The notes under the pieces: model-generated
The model's input: only the letters and a program-made list of their open reading frames with translations
Databases searched by the model: none
What the model was told of the DNA's origin: nothing
Assembly: GCA_044867785.1 (NCBI GenBank)
Contig: JBIOVM010000027.1
Span: forward strand, 1 to 64,000
Direction: 5' to 3'
Length of the DNA: 64,000 nucleotides
Origin: DASRDR01 sp044867785
GTDB taxonomy: Bacteria > Methylomirabilota > Methylomirabilia > Rokubacteriales > DASRDR01
Program-made: the position numbers and the translations under genes
Part shown: positions 25,037 through 32,409 of the stretch, piece after piece
Numbering within the stretch: the stretch's first letter is position 1
How the letters are laid out: each line of letters opens with the position of its first letter

Positions 25037-25518
25037 GCGGCTCCCTCCGAGAGCGTGAACGCCAGCAGGTAGCGCGGCTGCCCCAGCGGGTCGTCCGTGG
25101 CGCGCTGGGGCGCGAGACGAACGAGGGTGCCGACCTGGAGACGGGCCGGCTCGGCGACCCCCGTCAGCGGCGCGAACAGCCGGAGCCCTCCCACCTCCAC
25201 CATCGCGAAGATCGCGGGGCGCGGGAAGCCGGCGGGGACGCCGGTCTCCTGGACGGTGAAGCCGTGCACGCGGCCCTCGCGAGGCAGCTCCGTCCAGTCG
25301 AAGGCGGCCGAGGCGCAGGCCGGACAGAAGCCGCGCGGGGGCCAGTCGATCCGGCCGCAGTCCCGGCAGCGCGTCGTGGTCAGCCGACCCTCGGCAAGGT
25401 GATCGTAGAACGCGTGAAGCTTGTTGTGTTCCGCCGCCTCGAGGGGGATGGGGTCGATCGCCCGGAGGTACGGGGGCCGGGCCTGGGCGCCCGGCGACGC
25501 GCTGGTCGGCTGGCTCAT
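25033..25518 (-). CDS. Zn-ribbon/OB-fold protein (DUF35 family)
   Basis: 161 residues. A rubredoxin-like zinc ribbon CRDCGRIDWPPRGFCPAC lies at about residues 50-67, followed by an OB-fold region (GRVHGFTVQETGVPAGFPR, VGTLVRL). DUF35 proteins normally partner thiolases or HMG-CoA synthase-like condensing enzymes and give them acyl-CoA binding. No thiolase is adjacent; the closest is at 28623-29792, outside this operon. GGAGG lies 2-6 bases before ATG 25518. It is the first gene of the long operon that continues through the mutase, CoA-transferase and hydroxylase. Confidence 0.9.
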   Translation of the reverse strand: MSQPTSASPGAQARPPYLRAIDPIPLEAAEHNKLHAFYDHLAEGRLTTTRCRDCGRIDWPPRGFCPACASAAFDWTELPREGRVHGFTVQETGVPAGFPRPAIFAMVEVGGLRLFAPLTGVAEPARLQVGTLVRLAPQRATDDPLGQPRYLLAFTLSEGAA

Positions 25519-25563
25519 CGCCTCCGATGTCCCCCTGGCGGCAGTCTATCACCGCGTGCTCCG

Positions 25564-25666
25564 TCAAAGTCGGGGTCAGACCCCCACTTTGGTTTTCGGG
25601 GCGCGGTCGCGAGGGGACGGGTGGGTGACAGTCAAAGTCAAAGTCAGGGCCTGACCCCGACTTTGA
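25564..25666. repeat. Inverted-repeat element of the GGGGTCAG family
   Basis: TCAAAGTCGGGGTCAG (25564-25579) is the exact reverse complement of CTGACCCCGACTTTGA (25651-25666). Each arm also carries a near-palindrome (GGGGTCAGACCCC at 25572-25584; GGGCCTGACCCC at 25647-25658). The element is about 103 bases, lies between the DUF35 and DUF2459 genes and reaches into the latter, supplying its last codons and stop. No open frame for a transposase is inside. It looks like a REP-like or miniature mobile element. Confidence 0.75.
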
Positions 25667-26339
25667 AATCCGTGGAGACGGGCCGCCCGAGGGGGCGGAC
25701 TTGCAGCATCAGCTGATGAGCCGTCAGCGTCAGCGCCGGCCAAACGGGCAAGCCGGTGGCCCGAAGCGCTCGCGCAGTCCAGGAGTTGCATGTGTTCAGC
25801 ACGTGGAAGCGGTCGCGGCCCACGTAGAAGACGACCGACGCGTCGCTTCCGTCGGCGCCGATGCGGACCGGCCGGCCGTCGGCGTCGGCGGCGTGGCTCG
25901 CCTCGATGAATCCGGCCAGCGCATCCAGGCCGGAGGCCGACAGGCGAAGCTCGACGACCTCGATCCCTCGGAATCGCTCGGCAATGGGCTCGTCGAAACC
26001 GGACACCCGAAGGGCGCTGCCTCGGGACAGGAAGGCCGCTCGAAGAGCGAGCGCCGGTGTCAGTCGGGCCGCAGGATAGGCGTCCCGGTCGCCCCATCCC
26101 ACCTCGAGGTAGCGACGGTCCCGGAAGGGCTCGCGTTGCGGCCAGCGGCCCGCGGGCACCGTAATCCCCTCCATGACGACTTCCGTGTGCCAACCGTTAC
26201 TCACGACGTGTATCGCCGTCCCCGTCTCCGCGGGCCCAGGCGAACCCGGTGAGGGCCCGGCGGCGCAGGCGGCGAGCCCGAGCCCCGCGAGCAGGACGAC
26301 GAGCGGCCGGAGGCCCGGTCGGGGCCTCGCCGCGGGCAT
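25644..26339 (-). CDS. DUF2459 lipoprotein
   Basis: 231 residues, family DUF2459 (TIGR02117), unknown function. The N-terminus is a lipoprotein-type signal (LVVLLAGLGLAACAAGPSPG, lipid Cys in the LAAC box). Family phrases are HVVSNGWHTEVVMEG, YLEVGWGDRDAYPAARLTP, VFYVGRDRFHVLNTCNSWTA and GLPVWPALTLTAHQLMLQV. The last nine residues before the stop (TDFKVGVRP) are encoded by the repeat element at 25564-25666, so the original C-terminus was replaced. Start ATG shares one base with the stop of the phosphatase gene upstream. Confidence 0.88.
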   Translation of the reverse strand: MPAARPRPGLRPLVVLLAGLGLAACAAGPSPGSPGPAETGTAIHVVSNGWHTEVVMEGITVPAGRWPQREPFRDRRYLEVGWGDRDAYPAARLTPALALRAAFLSRGSALRVSGFDEPIAERFRGIEVVELRLSASGLDALAGFIEASHAADADGRPVRIGADGSDASVVFYVGRDRFHVLNTCNSWTARALRATGLPVWPALTLTAHQLMLQVRPLGRPVSTDFKVGVRP

Positions 26340-26878
26340 CAGGAGACGACGAGACGCCGGACGAAGTCTTCCTGGAGGGAATGCTCCATGGCCGTCGGCC
26401 GATAGAGGCGGCGAAGCTCGGTCACCGGGTCCCCGACCAGACCGTGCGTCTTCAGGACGGAGGCGAGAACCACCGCGGTGCGTCCGAGGCCGGCGTTGCA
26501 GTGGACGAGGACGTTGCCGCCGCGAGCCAGCCGATGGCCCAACTCGTCCAGGAGCTGGCCGAAGGCGGGCACGTCCGCGGGCACTCCGAAGTCGGCGATC
26601 GGAAACCGCTTCAAGACGATCCCCTCGCGGGCCAGCGCCTCGAAGAGGCCCGGCGCACGCCGCGGGATCTCCCAGTCCTCGATGAGGCTCACGACCAGGT
26701 CGACGCCCGACTCCCGCCAGGCGCGGGCGCCTTCGTCCACCTTGTCGCGGGACGGCGGCTCGTCCGGATAACTCGGCCGCCCGGCGCCGAGGAGCGACGC
26801 CGCTTCCGGCAGGAGGGGATGGCGCACGCGCAACGGCTGCCCCACGGGCGGGATCACCGAACCACGCCCATGCCGCAC
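26339..26878 (-). CDS. Dual-specificity protein phosphatase family protein
   Basis: 179 residues with the Cys-phosphatase P-loop HCNAGLGRTAVVLASVL near residue 125. The HCX5R signature is intact. The general-acid region is upstream (FPIADFGVPADVPAFG, with Asp in the IADFGVP loop). It belongs to the small DSP/tyrosine phosphatases that act on proteins, RNA caps or phosphoinositides in other organisms; the bacterial substrate is unknown. Start is GTG 26878. Coupled to the DUF2459 lipoprotein by a one-base overlap. Cytoplasmic, since no signal peptide is seen. Confidence 0.88.
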   Translation of the reverse strand: MRHGRGSVIPPVGQPLRVRHPLLPEAASLLGAGRPSYPDEPPSRDKVDEGARAWRESGVDLVVSLIEDWEIPRRAPGLFEALAREGIVLKRFPIADFGVPADVPAFGQLLDELGHRLARGGNVLVHCNAGLGRTAVVLASVLKTHGLVGDPVTELRRLYRPTAMEHSLQEDFVRRLVVS

Positions 26879-27050
26879 GGGCTCGCTCGGAGGGCAAACG
26901 CACCTGGCGCCACCGTCACGAGCGGGAGTATATCAGCGGGGTCCCGGGCCTTCGGCGTCCGGTGTCCGGCGCCCGCCCGGCCTCCTCCCCCCGAGCGCTG
27001 CCGGCTCGCGCTCGAGAACGGACCGTCATGCGATACACTGTGAGGCGACA

Positions 27051-28442
27051 GTGACGACCAGCGCCAGCCGCGACGGCAGTCGGAAGAGGGTGCGAGGCAG
27101 CACCTCCCGCCGACGATCGAGCGCAAGACCCCGCAAGAAGGCGGCGGACCGGCCGGTTCCACCGGTCATCGACGAGCCGACGCCGGAGCTCGCGAGCGAC
27201 GTCCAGCCCGTCGAGTCTCAGTCGCTTCCGCCGGTCCCCCTGTCCGCGGTGGAGAGCACGTTCGCGGCGCGCATGCCGGCGCCGGAGCCGGAGCGTCCGC
27301 GTCCCGCCGGTCGGCGCGCGATCTTCCTCGACGTCGAGAACACGAGCAAGGCGCAGCACCTGGCCCACGTCATCGACCACCTCGGCGTCGATCCCTGGGA
27401 CCGCCGGACGGAGCTGGTCGCGGTCGCCAACTGGAGGGTCGTGGGTCACGACGCGGCTCGCCTGCTCGCCCAGCGCGGGGCGCACCTCGTGCACAGCGCC
27501 CCGTCGACCGGCGTCCGGGACTGGAGCGATCTCCGGATCGCCGTGGCAGCCGGGATCTGGCTGGCCGCCGCCCGGCCCGGAGACCTCATCGAGATCGTCT
27601 CGGACGACCGCGCCTTCGACGCCGTGGGTGACGTATCGGCCAGCCTGGGAATCACCTTTCGGCGCCTGTCGTATCGACGGCTGAAGGAAGACACGGCGGA
27701 GCCGATCGCGGTGGAGCGCACGCCGACGGCTGACGGGTCGGGCTCGCGCCGCCGCCGCCGCCGGCGAGGCCGCGGGCCCGCCGCCTCGCACACCGCCCCC
27801 GGCGGGCACGTCCGCCACGCCGAGCCGAGAGACGTGCCGCGCCAGACGATGGCGCCGGCCCCTCGACCGAGCGGGGGCGGTCGCGGCCGCGGACCTGCCC
27901 CGCACTCCCATCGGCCGCCCCCGGAGACGCCGCACACGGCGCCCCACGACGAGCTGGTCTCCGTCGTGCGCGCGCTCATCGAGGCCTCGCCACGGCGGAG
28001 CGTCGTCATCGACGCGGTCGCCAACGCGCTGAAGTCCCGGGGGTTCCAGCGCCCGGCGGGCTCGCCCCGGCTCGTGACGCGGCTCCGCCGGATCCGCGAG
28101 CTCCAGGTGAGCCCTTCCGGCACGATCACCCTGACCGAGAACGGAGCGTTGCCTCGGGAGGAGTCGCGGAGCGACGACCGGCCCGCCGAGAGCCTCCCGG
28201 TGGAGGCCACGCCGGCGGACGTCGAGCCGGTGGATGAGATCGAGTCCGAGGACGACGGCCAGGAGGTATTCCTCGGCCGGCTCGGAGGCGCGCCGGAGCC
28301 ACGCGTGATCGACGGCAACCGCAGGACGCAACAGGTCGACGGTCACCGGGCCCAGCCGCCGGCGCCGGGGCGGCGGCGACGCCGGCGCCGGCGGCGAGGC
28401 GGTCAGCCCCGGCCGGCCACTCCCGGCCCCCACCTCGCCTAG
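27051..28442 (+). CDS. NYN (PIN-like) nuclease with C-terminal OST-HTH/LOTUS-like domain
   Basis: 463 residues. A basic disordered N-terminus (1-85) precedes a NYN domain at about 88-210: AIFLDVENTSK (Asp94), WSDLRIAVAAG (Asp160) and IVSDDRAFD (Asp185/186). These are the acidic residues expected for a metal-dependent PIN-type RNase. An Arg/Gly-rich linker (232-290) follows, then a winged-helix segment at about 300-362 (LVSVVRALIEASPRRSVVID, GFQRPAGSPRLVTRLRRI) that fits an OST-HTH/LOTUS RNA-binding domain. An acidic stretch and an Arg-rich tail close the protein. GTG 27051 has GAGG 6-9 bases upstream; the only earlier starts are out of frame. Probably an RNA-processing nuclease. Confidence 0.8.
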   Translation: MTTSASRDGSRKRVRGSTSRRRSSARPRKKAADRPVPPVIDEPTPELASDVQPVESQSLPPVPLSAVESTFAARMPAPEPERPRPAGRRAIFLDVENTSKAQHLAHVIDHLGVDPWDRRTELVAVANWRVVGHDAARLLAQRGAHLVHSAPSTGVRDWSDLRIAVAAGIWLAAARPGDLIEIVSDDRAFDAVGDVSASLGITFRRLSYRRLKEDTAEPIAVERTPTADGSGSRRRRRRRGRGPAASHTAPGGHVRHAEPRDVPRQTMAPAPRPSGGGRGRGPAPHSHRPPPETPHTAPHDELVSVVRALIEASPRRSVVIDAVANALKSRGFQRPAGSPRLVTRLRRIRELQVSPSGTITLTENGALPREESRSDDRPAESLPVEATPADVEPVDEIESEDDGQEVFLGRLGGAPEPRVIDGNRRTQQVDGHRAQPPAPGRRRRRRRRRGGQPRPATPGPHLA

Positions 28443-28576
28443 CGCGCCGCGCCGGGTGCGCCTCCGCTACGGAAGCGCCGGGGCAACTCTTCCCGCCCAT
28501 GAACCACCCCGAGCCCCACTGAAGCCGTCGGCAAGAAGCCGGCCCGCCGGCCGAGATAGCCCCGGCGATCAGCCAC

Positions 28577-28606
28577 GCGCCCGGCGGGCGCGGGAGGGGT
28601 CAGGCC
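28577..28606. repeat. GC hairpin and GGGGTCAGGCC motif in the 28.5 kb gap
   Basis: GCGCCC (28577-28582), loop GGC, GGGCGC (28586-28591) form a small hairpin without a T tract. GGGGTCAGGCC (28596-28606) follows and belongs to the same repeat family as 25564-25666. Next to it the sequence GGCCGGGTCGCG occurs twice (28603-28614 and about 28626-28637), the second being the end of the thiolase gene, so a short duplication has happened here. The convergent genes on both sides make a terminator role possible. Confidence 0.45.
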
Positions 28607-28622
28607 GGGTCGCGCTACAGGG

Positions 28623-29792
28623 CTAGGCCGGGTCGCGCCCGTAGAGCATGACGACGTGCTCGCCCATGCCCGAGTTGTTGTGGGTGAGGGCGAGCCGGGT
28701 CCCGGCGACCTGACGCGGGCCTGCCTCGTCGCGGAGCTGCCAGAACGCCTCGCACGCCTGCGCGATCCCGGTGGCGCCCAGCGGGTGGCCGCAGCCCATC
28801 AGCCCGCCCCGGGGATTGACGACGACCTTGCCGCCGTAGTCGGCGAGCCCCTTCTCGACGAAGCGGCCGCCCTCGCCCTTCGGGCAGAAGCCGAGCTCCT
28901 CGTACGCGATGATCTCGGCGATCGCGAAGCAGTCGTGCACCTCCGCGAGGTCGACGTCGTCCGGGCCGACGCCGGCCATCCGGTACGCCTCGCGGCCGGC
29001 GCGCTCCAGCGCCGGCCAGTGAGCGTAGTCCGCGTGGAGCGAGGAGAGCGTGAAGCCGTCCAGAGCCTGGCCGGTTCCCCGGATCCAGACCGGTCGGTCC
29101 GTCAGGTCGCAGGCGCGTTCTTCGCTCGCCACGATCACGGCGGCCGCTCCATCCGTGATCGGCGAGCACATGAACAGGCGGAAGGGGGCGGCGATCATCC
29201 GGGAGCACAGGACTTGGTCGAGCGTCGCGCCCTTCTGAAAGTGGGCGTACGGGTTCTTCGCCGCGTGGTTGTGGTTCTTCACGCTGACGAGTCCCATCTG
29301 CTCCTCGGTCGTGCCGTAGCGCGCCATGTGGGCCTGAGCGGCGAAGGCGAAGCAGGGCGGCGCGGTGAGGCCATGGGACGCTTCCCACTCCCGGTCGACG
29401 CCCGTGCCCATGTTGAGGAGCGCCTCGTCCGCCGTCGGGACGTTCAGCTTCTCCACGCCGAGGACCATCACCAGGTCGGCGAGCCCCGCGGCGATGAACG
29501 CGTAGGCGTAACGAAGGCCGACCGTCCCGGACGCGCACATGTGCTCCGTGCGAGCGGACAGTCGGGTGGGCTTGATTCCCAGCGCCTCGGCGGCGAGCGA
29601 TGCGATGTGGCTCTGGAACGCGGTCCGCTCGGGCATGACCGACCCGACCACGATCCCCTGGAGGTCGGCGGGACGCAGCGCCGGGATCGAGTCGAAGCAC
29701 GCCTTGCCGGCCTCCCAGATGAGGTCCCGGTACGTCGCTTTCCGGACCCCGAACCGCGTCATCCCGGCTCCGACCAGCGCCACCTTCCGCAT
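28623..29792 (-). CDS. Thiolase family protein (SCP-x/acetyl-CoA acetyltransferase-like)
   Basis: 389 residues with the thiolase fold. The nucleophile is in the context RTEHMCASGTVGLRYAYAF, and the second active-site part is GGLMGCGHPLGATGIAQACE. The final region THNNSGMGEHVVMLYGRDPA lacks the CxG motif of biosynthetic thiolases, as in SCP2-type thiolase-like proteins. Those often need a DUF35 zinc-ribbon partner; one is encoded at 25033. It follows the ankyrin-Nudix gene by 82 bases and belongs to the fatty-acid-like run of ACAD and SDR genes upstream. Confidence 0.9.
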   Translation of the reverse strand: MRKVALVGAGMTRFGVRKATYRDLIWEAGKACFDSIPALRPADLQGIVVGSVMPERTAFQSHIASLAAEALGIKPTRLSARTEHMCASGTVGLRYAYAFIAAGLADLVMVLGVEKLNVPTADEALLNMGTGVDREWEASHGLTAPPCFAFAAQAHMARYGTTEEQMGLVSVKNHNHAAKNPYAHFQKGATLDQVLCSRMIAAPFRLFMCSPITDGAAAVIVASEERACDLTDRPVWIRGTGQALDGFTLSSLHADYAHWPALERAGREAYRMAGVGPDDVDLAEVHDCFAIAEIIAYEELGFCPKGEGGRFVEKGLADYGGKVVVNPRGGLMGCGHPLGATGIAQACEAFWQLRDEAGPRQVAGTRLALTHNNSGMGEHVVMLYGRDPA

Positions 29793-29874
29793 GCCACGCC
29801 TCCCGGCCGCGTCCGGCCGCCCTGCTCTTCCTTATACCTCACGGGCGCGCGTCACGCGCGTCGCGCCGGGCGGC

Positions 29875-31080
29875 TCACTCCGGATACGCAGGGCACAAGC
29901 CGGCGAGGAAGAGCGCGGCGACGTGATGCAGCTGGCAGAACGAGCCCTGCCGGACCAGTGCGAGGATGTCCTCGGGCCGGACGTACTCTACCGCCACGCC
30001 GGGCTCGGGCACGAACTCCCGCACCGGTCCCGAGGCCTCGACCCGGAACGCGTGCTGAACCAGCTCCAGGCGGCCGGAGTCCGGCCTGAGGCCGCCGAGG
30101 TACGTGAGCCGATCGGCCCGGAGCCCCGCCTCCTCGAGCAGCTCCCGGCGGCACGCGGTCTCGGGATCCTCGCCCGGGTCCACCAGGCCCGAGGGCAGCT
30201 CCCACGTGTACCGCTCCGCGGCCGGCCGGAACTGCCGGACGATGGGGATCCGGCCGTCGGGCATCCGGGCGGCGGCGACGACCCAGTCGAACGGCCCGAA
30301 GGCGTGATAGGTGTCCGGCGGGCGGCCCGGCGCGAACTCCACGTCCTTCTCGATGAGGGTCGTCCACGGCGACAGCCGCCGCTCGCGTCGCGCCACGATC
30401 CGCGCGTGCTCGCCCCACCAGGTCTCCAGGAACCGCGCGGTCGGCTCGTGCCCCCGAGCGCGCGCCACGCTCGCGGCCGTCCGGCCGTCCCGAGTCCGCA
30501 TCGTCTCATCGGCTCCCCGAAGGAGGAGCCGGGTCGCGAGGGCCAGATCGCCGCGGGCCGCGGCCAGGTGAAGCGGCGCGTAGCCGCCGCCGTCCGTGAC
30601 GTTCACCTCCGCCCCCGCGGCGAGCAGGCGGTCCACGAGCTCGAGCTCCGCGGTCCCGGCCAGACCGGCGTGCAGCGGTGTGTTGTCGTGGCCGTTCGTC
30701 GAGCGGGCCCGGGGATCGGCGCCCAGTCCGAGGAGCAGCGCGACCGCCGCGGTCTCCCCGAAATGCGCTGCGAGGTGGAGCGGCGTCCAGCCGTCGCGGG
30801 CGTGCGCCGCGAGCCGATCCGGACGCTCGGCCACGAGCGCCGCGAGCCGCGCCACGTCGCCGACGGCAGCCGCCTCGAAGACGTCGAGCGCGGCGCCTCG
30901 CCCCCGCAGGAGACCGACCAGACCGGGCCGCCGGTGGTAGCAGGCCCACAGGACCGCCGTCTCGCCGCCGGCCCCGCGGGCCCGGATGAGCGCGGGGTCG
31001 GCGTCCAGGAGCGTGGTGACCCGCGCCTGGTCGCCGTTCCGGATCGCCTCGAAGAAGGCCGGCGCCGAGCCGCCGCTCAT
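29875..31080 (-). CDS. Ankyrin repeat-Nudix hydrolase fusion protein
   Basis: 401 residues. Residues about 5-220 form ankyrin repeats, for example DGWTPLHLAAHFGETAAVAL (96-115), DNTPLHAGLAGTAELELVDR and GYAPLHLAAARGDLALATRL. Residues about 255-390 form a Nudix domain with a perfect Nudix box, G298-X5-E304-X7-R312-E-L-X-E316-E317-X-G319-L. The surrounding sequence (YTWELPSGLVDPGEDPETAC) is that of ADP-ribose pyrophosphatase-like enzymes (NudF/NUDT5). Ankyrin plus Nudix is known from animal NUDT12, but there the Nudix domain is NADH pyrophosphatase type, so this appears an independent fusion. GTG/ATG start at 31080, 9 bases after the SDR stop. Confidence 0.9.
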   Translation of the reverse strand: MSGGSAPAFFEAIRNGDQARVTTLLDADPALIRARGAGGETAVLWACYHRRPGLVGLLRGRGAALDVFEAAAVGDVARLAALVAERPDRLAAHARDGWTPLHLAAHFGETAAVALLLGLGADPRARSTNGHDNTPLHAGLAGTAELELVDRLLAAGAEVNVTDGGGYAPLHLAAARGDLALATRLLLRGADETMRTRDGRTAASVARARGHEPTARFLETWWGEHARIVARRERRLSPWTTLIEKDVEFAPGRPPDTYHAFGPFDWVVAAARMPDGRIPIVRQFRPAAERYTWELPSGLVDPGEDPETACRRELLEEAGLRADRLTYLGGLRPDSGRLELVQHAFRVEASGPVREFVPEPGVAVEYVRPEDILALVRQGSFCQLHHVAALFLAGLCPAYPE

Positions 31081-31089
31081 CGAGCGCCG

Positions 31090-31833
31090 TCAGACGCCGA
31101 CCGACATGCCGCCGTCGACGAAGAGGACCTGCCCCGTGATGAACGCCGCGTCGTCCGACGCGAGGAACGCGTGCACGGCGGCGATCTCGTCCGGCTGGGC
31201 GATGCGGCCCGCCGGCACCCGCGCGACGATCTTCTCGCGGATCGCCTCCGGCACTCCGGCGAGCATTCGCGTCATGACCGGCCCGGGCGCGACGCAGTTC
31301 ACGGTGATCCCGAACTTCGCGTGCTCGAGGGCGAGCGTGCGCGTGAGGCCGATCACCCCGGCCTTCGAGGCGGAGTAGTTCGCCTGGCCGATGTTCCCGA
31401 GCGATCCGATCGACGAGGTGTTGATCACGCGGCCCCAGGCCTTCTCCCGCATGCGGGACAAGGCCGACTGCGCGCAGAGGAACGTCCCCTTGAGGTTGAC
31501 CGTGATGACCTGGTCCCACTGCTCCTCGGTCATCTTGTGGCTCATCGCGTCGCGGTTGATCCCGGCGTTGTTGACGAGGACGTCCAGGCGTCCGAAGTCG
31601 CCGACGACGCGGGTCACCATCGCCTCGACGTCCGCCCGTCGCGTCACGTCGGCGGCCACCGCCAGCGCCCGCGCGCCGCCGCGCTGGAGCTCGGTCGCCA
31701 CCGCCCGCGCCCCGTCCACATCGACGTCGTTCACGATGACGATGGCGCCTTCGCGAGCGAACCGCCGGGCGGTCGCCTCGCCGATCCCGCTCCCCGCTCC
31801 CGTCACCAGCGCCACGCGCCCGTCGAGCCGCAC
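31090..31833 (-). CDS. SDR family 3-oxoacyl-ACP/CoA reductase (FabG-like)
   Basis: 247 residues, classical short-chain dehydrogenase. Cofactor site TGAGSGIGEATARRFAREG, NNAG motif in LDVLVNNAGINRD, catalytic Ser in NTSSIGSLGNIGQ, and YSASK with the catalytic Tyr and Lys. The end GQVLFVDGGMSVGV is FabG-like. An acidic residue at the end of beta 2 (NDVDVDGAR) suggests NADH, while FabG proper uses NADPH. Likely reduces or oxidises beta-keto/hydroxyacyl thioesters together with the thiolase and ACAD of the same run. Confidence 0.93.
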   Translation of the reverse strand: MRLDGRVALVTGAGSGIGEATARRFAREGAIVIVNDVDVDGARAVATELQRGGARALAVAADVTRRADVEAMVTRVVGDFGRLDVLVNNAGINRDAMSHKMTEEQWDQVITVNLKGTFLCAQSALSRMREKAWGRVINTSSIGSLGNIGQANYSASKAGVIGLTRTLALEHAKFGITVNCVAPGPVMTRMLAGVPEAIREKIVARVPAGRIAQPDEIAAVHAFLASDDAAFITGQVLFVDGGMSVGV

Positions 31834-31848
31834 CGCTCCTCCCGCCGG

Positions 31849-32409
31849 TCAGGCGTCCGCGCGAGCCACCGCGACCAGCCGCGCGGCGTCGAGGTCGTAC
31901 GGCCGCCCGTCCAGCCCACCGTAGAGCCGGACCGCGGCGAATCCCGCCTGCAGGAGCCGGTCCCGGAGCTCCAGCCCGGAGTACACGTTCAGCCGCAGCA
32001 GGAACGTGCGGCTCCGTCCGTCCCGGATGAGAATCCCGTGGTTCTCCACCCGCGTCCAGTCGTCCACCACCGTGCTGCGATCGATCAGGACGGTCCCGTC
32101 CGGAAGCCCCCGTGAGCGCGTGGGCTGGGCCAGGCCGAGGTGGAAGCGAGTGCGGTCGACCCCGGTGACGCGCGCCCCTCGGCTGGCGAGCGGGACGGCA
32201 TGCCGGCCGGGACCGCAGCAGAGGTCCAGCACCGCCCGACCGGCGGGCTCGGTCCCCACGAGGGTCAGCAGTTGCCCGACTTCCTCCGCTCCCGCTTGCA
32301 GGCGCTCCTCGGGGAACGAGAAGGGGTAGAGGTCGATCCAGAGCGACTCGTCCGCGAACCACTCGCCCATCGTGTTTTCGAAGCCGCGACCGGAGAACGG
32401 GCCGGTCAT
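31849..32409 (-). CDS. Truncated class I SAM methyltransferase with internal deletion
   Basis: 186 residues, much shorter than the 250-270 of its family. The N-terminus with motif I (AVLDLCCGPGRHAVPLASRG, then VTGVDRTRFHL) is normal. The sequence then jumps to the C-terminal part (GLPDGTVLIDRSTVVDDWTR, VENHGILIRDG, LDGRPYDLDAARLVAVARAD). In relatives about 80 residues with motifs II-IV lie in between. The reading frame is kept, so it is translated, but SAM-dependent activity is doubtful. ATG overlaps the ACAD stop as ATGA. Probably a decaying gene. Confidence 0.75.
   Translation of the reverse strand: MTGPFSGRGFENTMGEWFADESLWIDLYPFSFPEERLQAGAEEVGQLLTLVGTEPAGRAVLDLCCGPGRHAVPLASRGARVTGVDRTRFHLGLAQPTRSRGLPDGTVLIDRSTVVDDWTRVENHGILIRDGRSRTFLLRLNVYSGLELRDRLLQAGFAAVRLYGGLDGRPYDLDAARLVAVARADA

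Noticed and set aside
25564..25666. CRISPR-like repeat
   Set aside because: Two inverted, not direct, copies with no spacers and no cas genes nearby.
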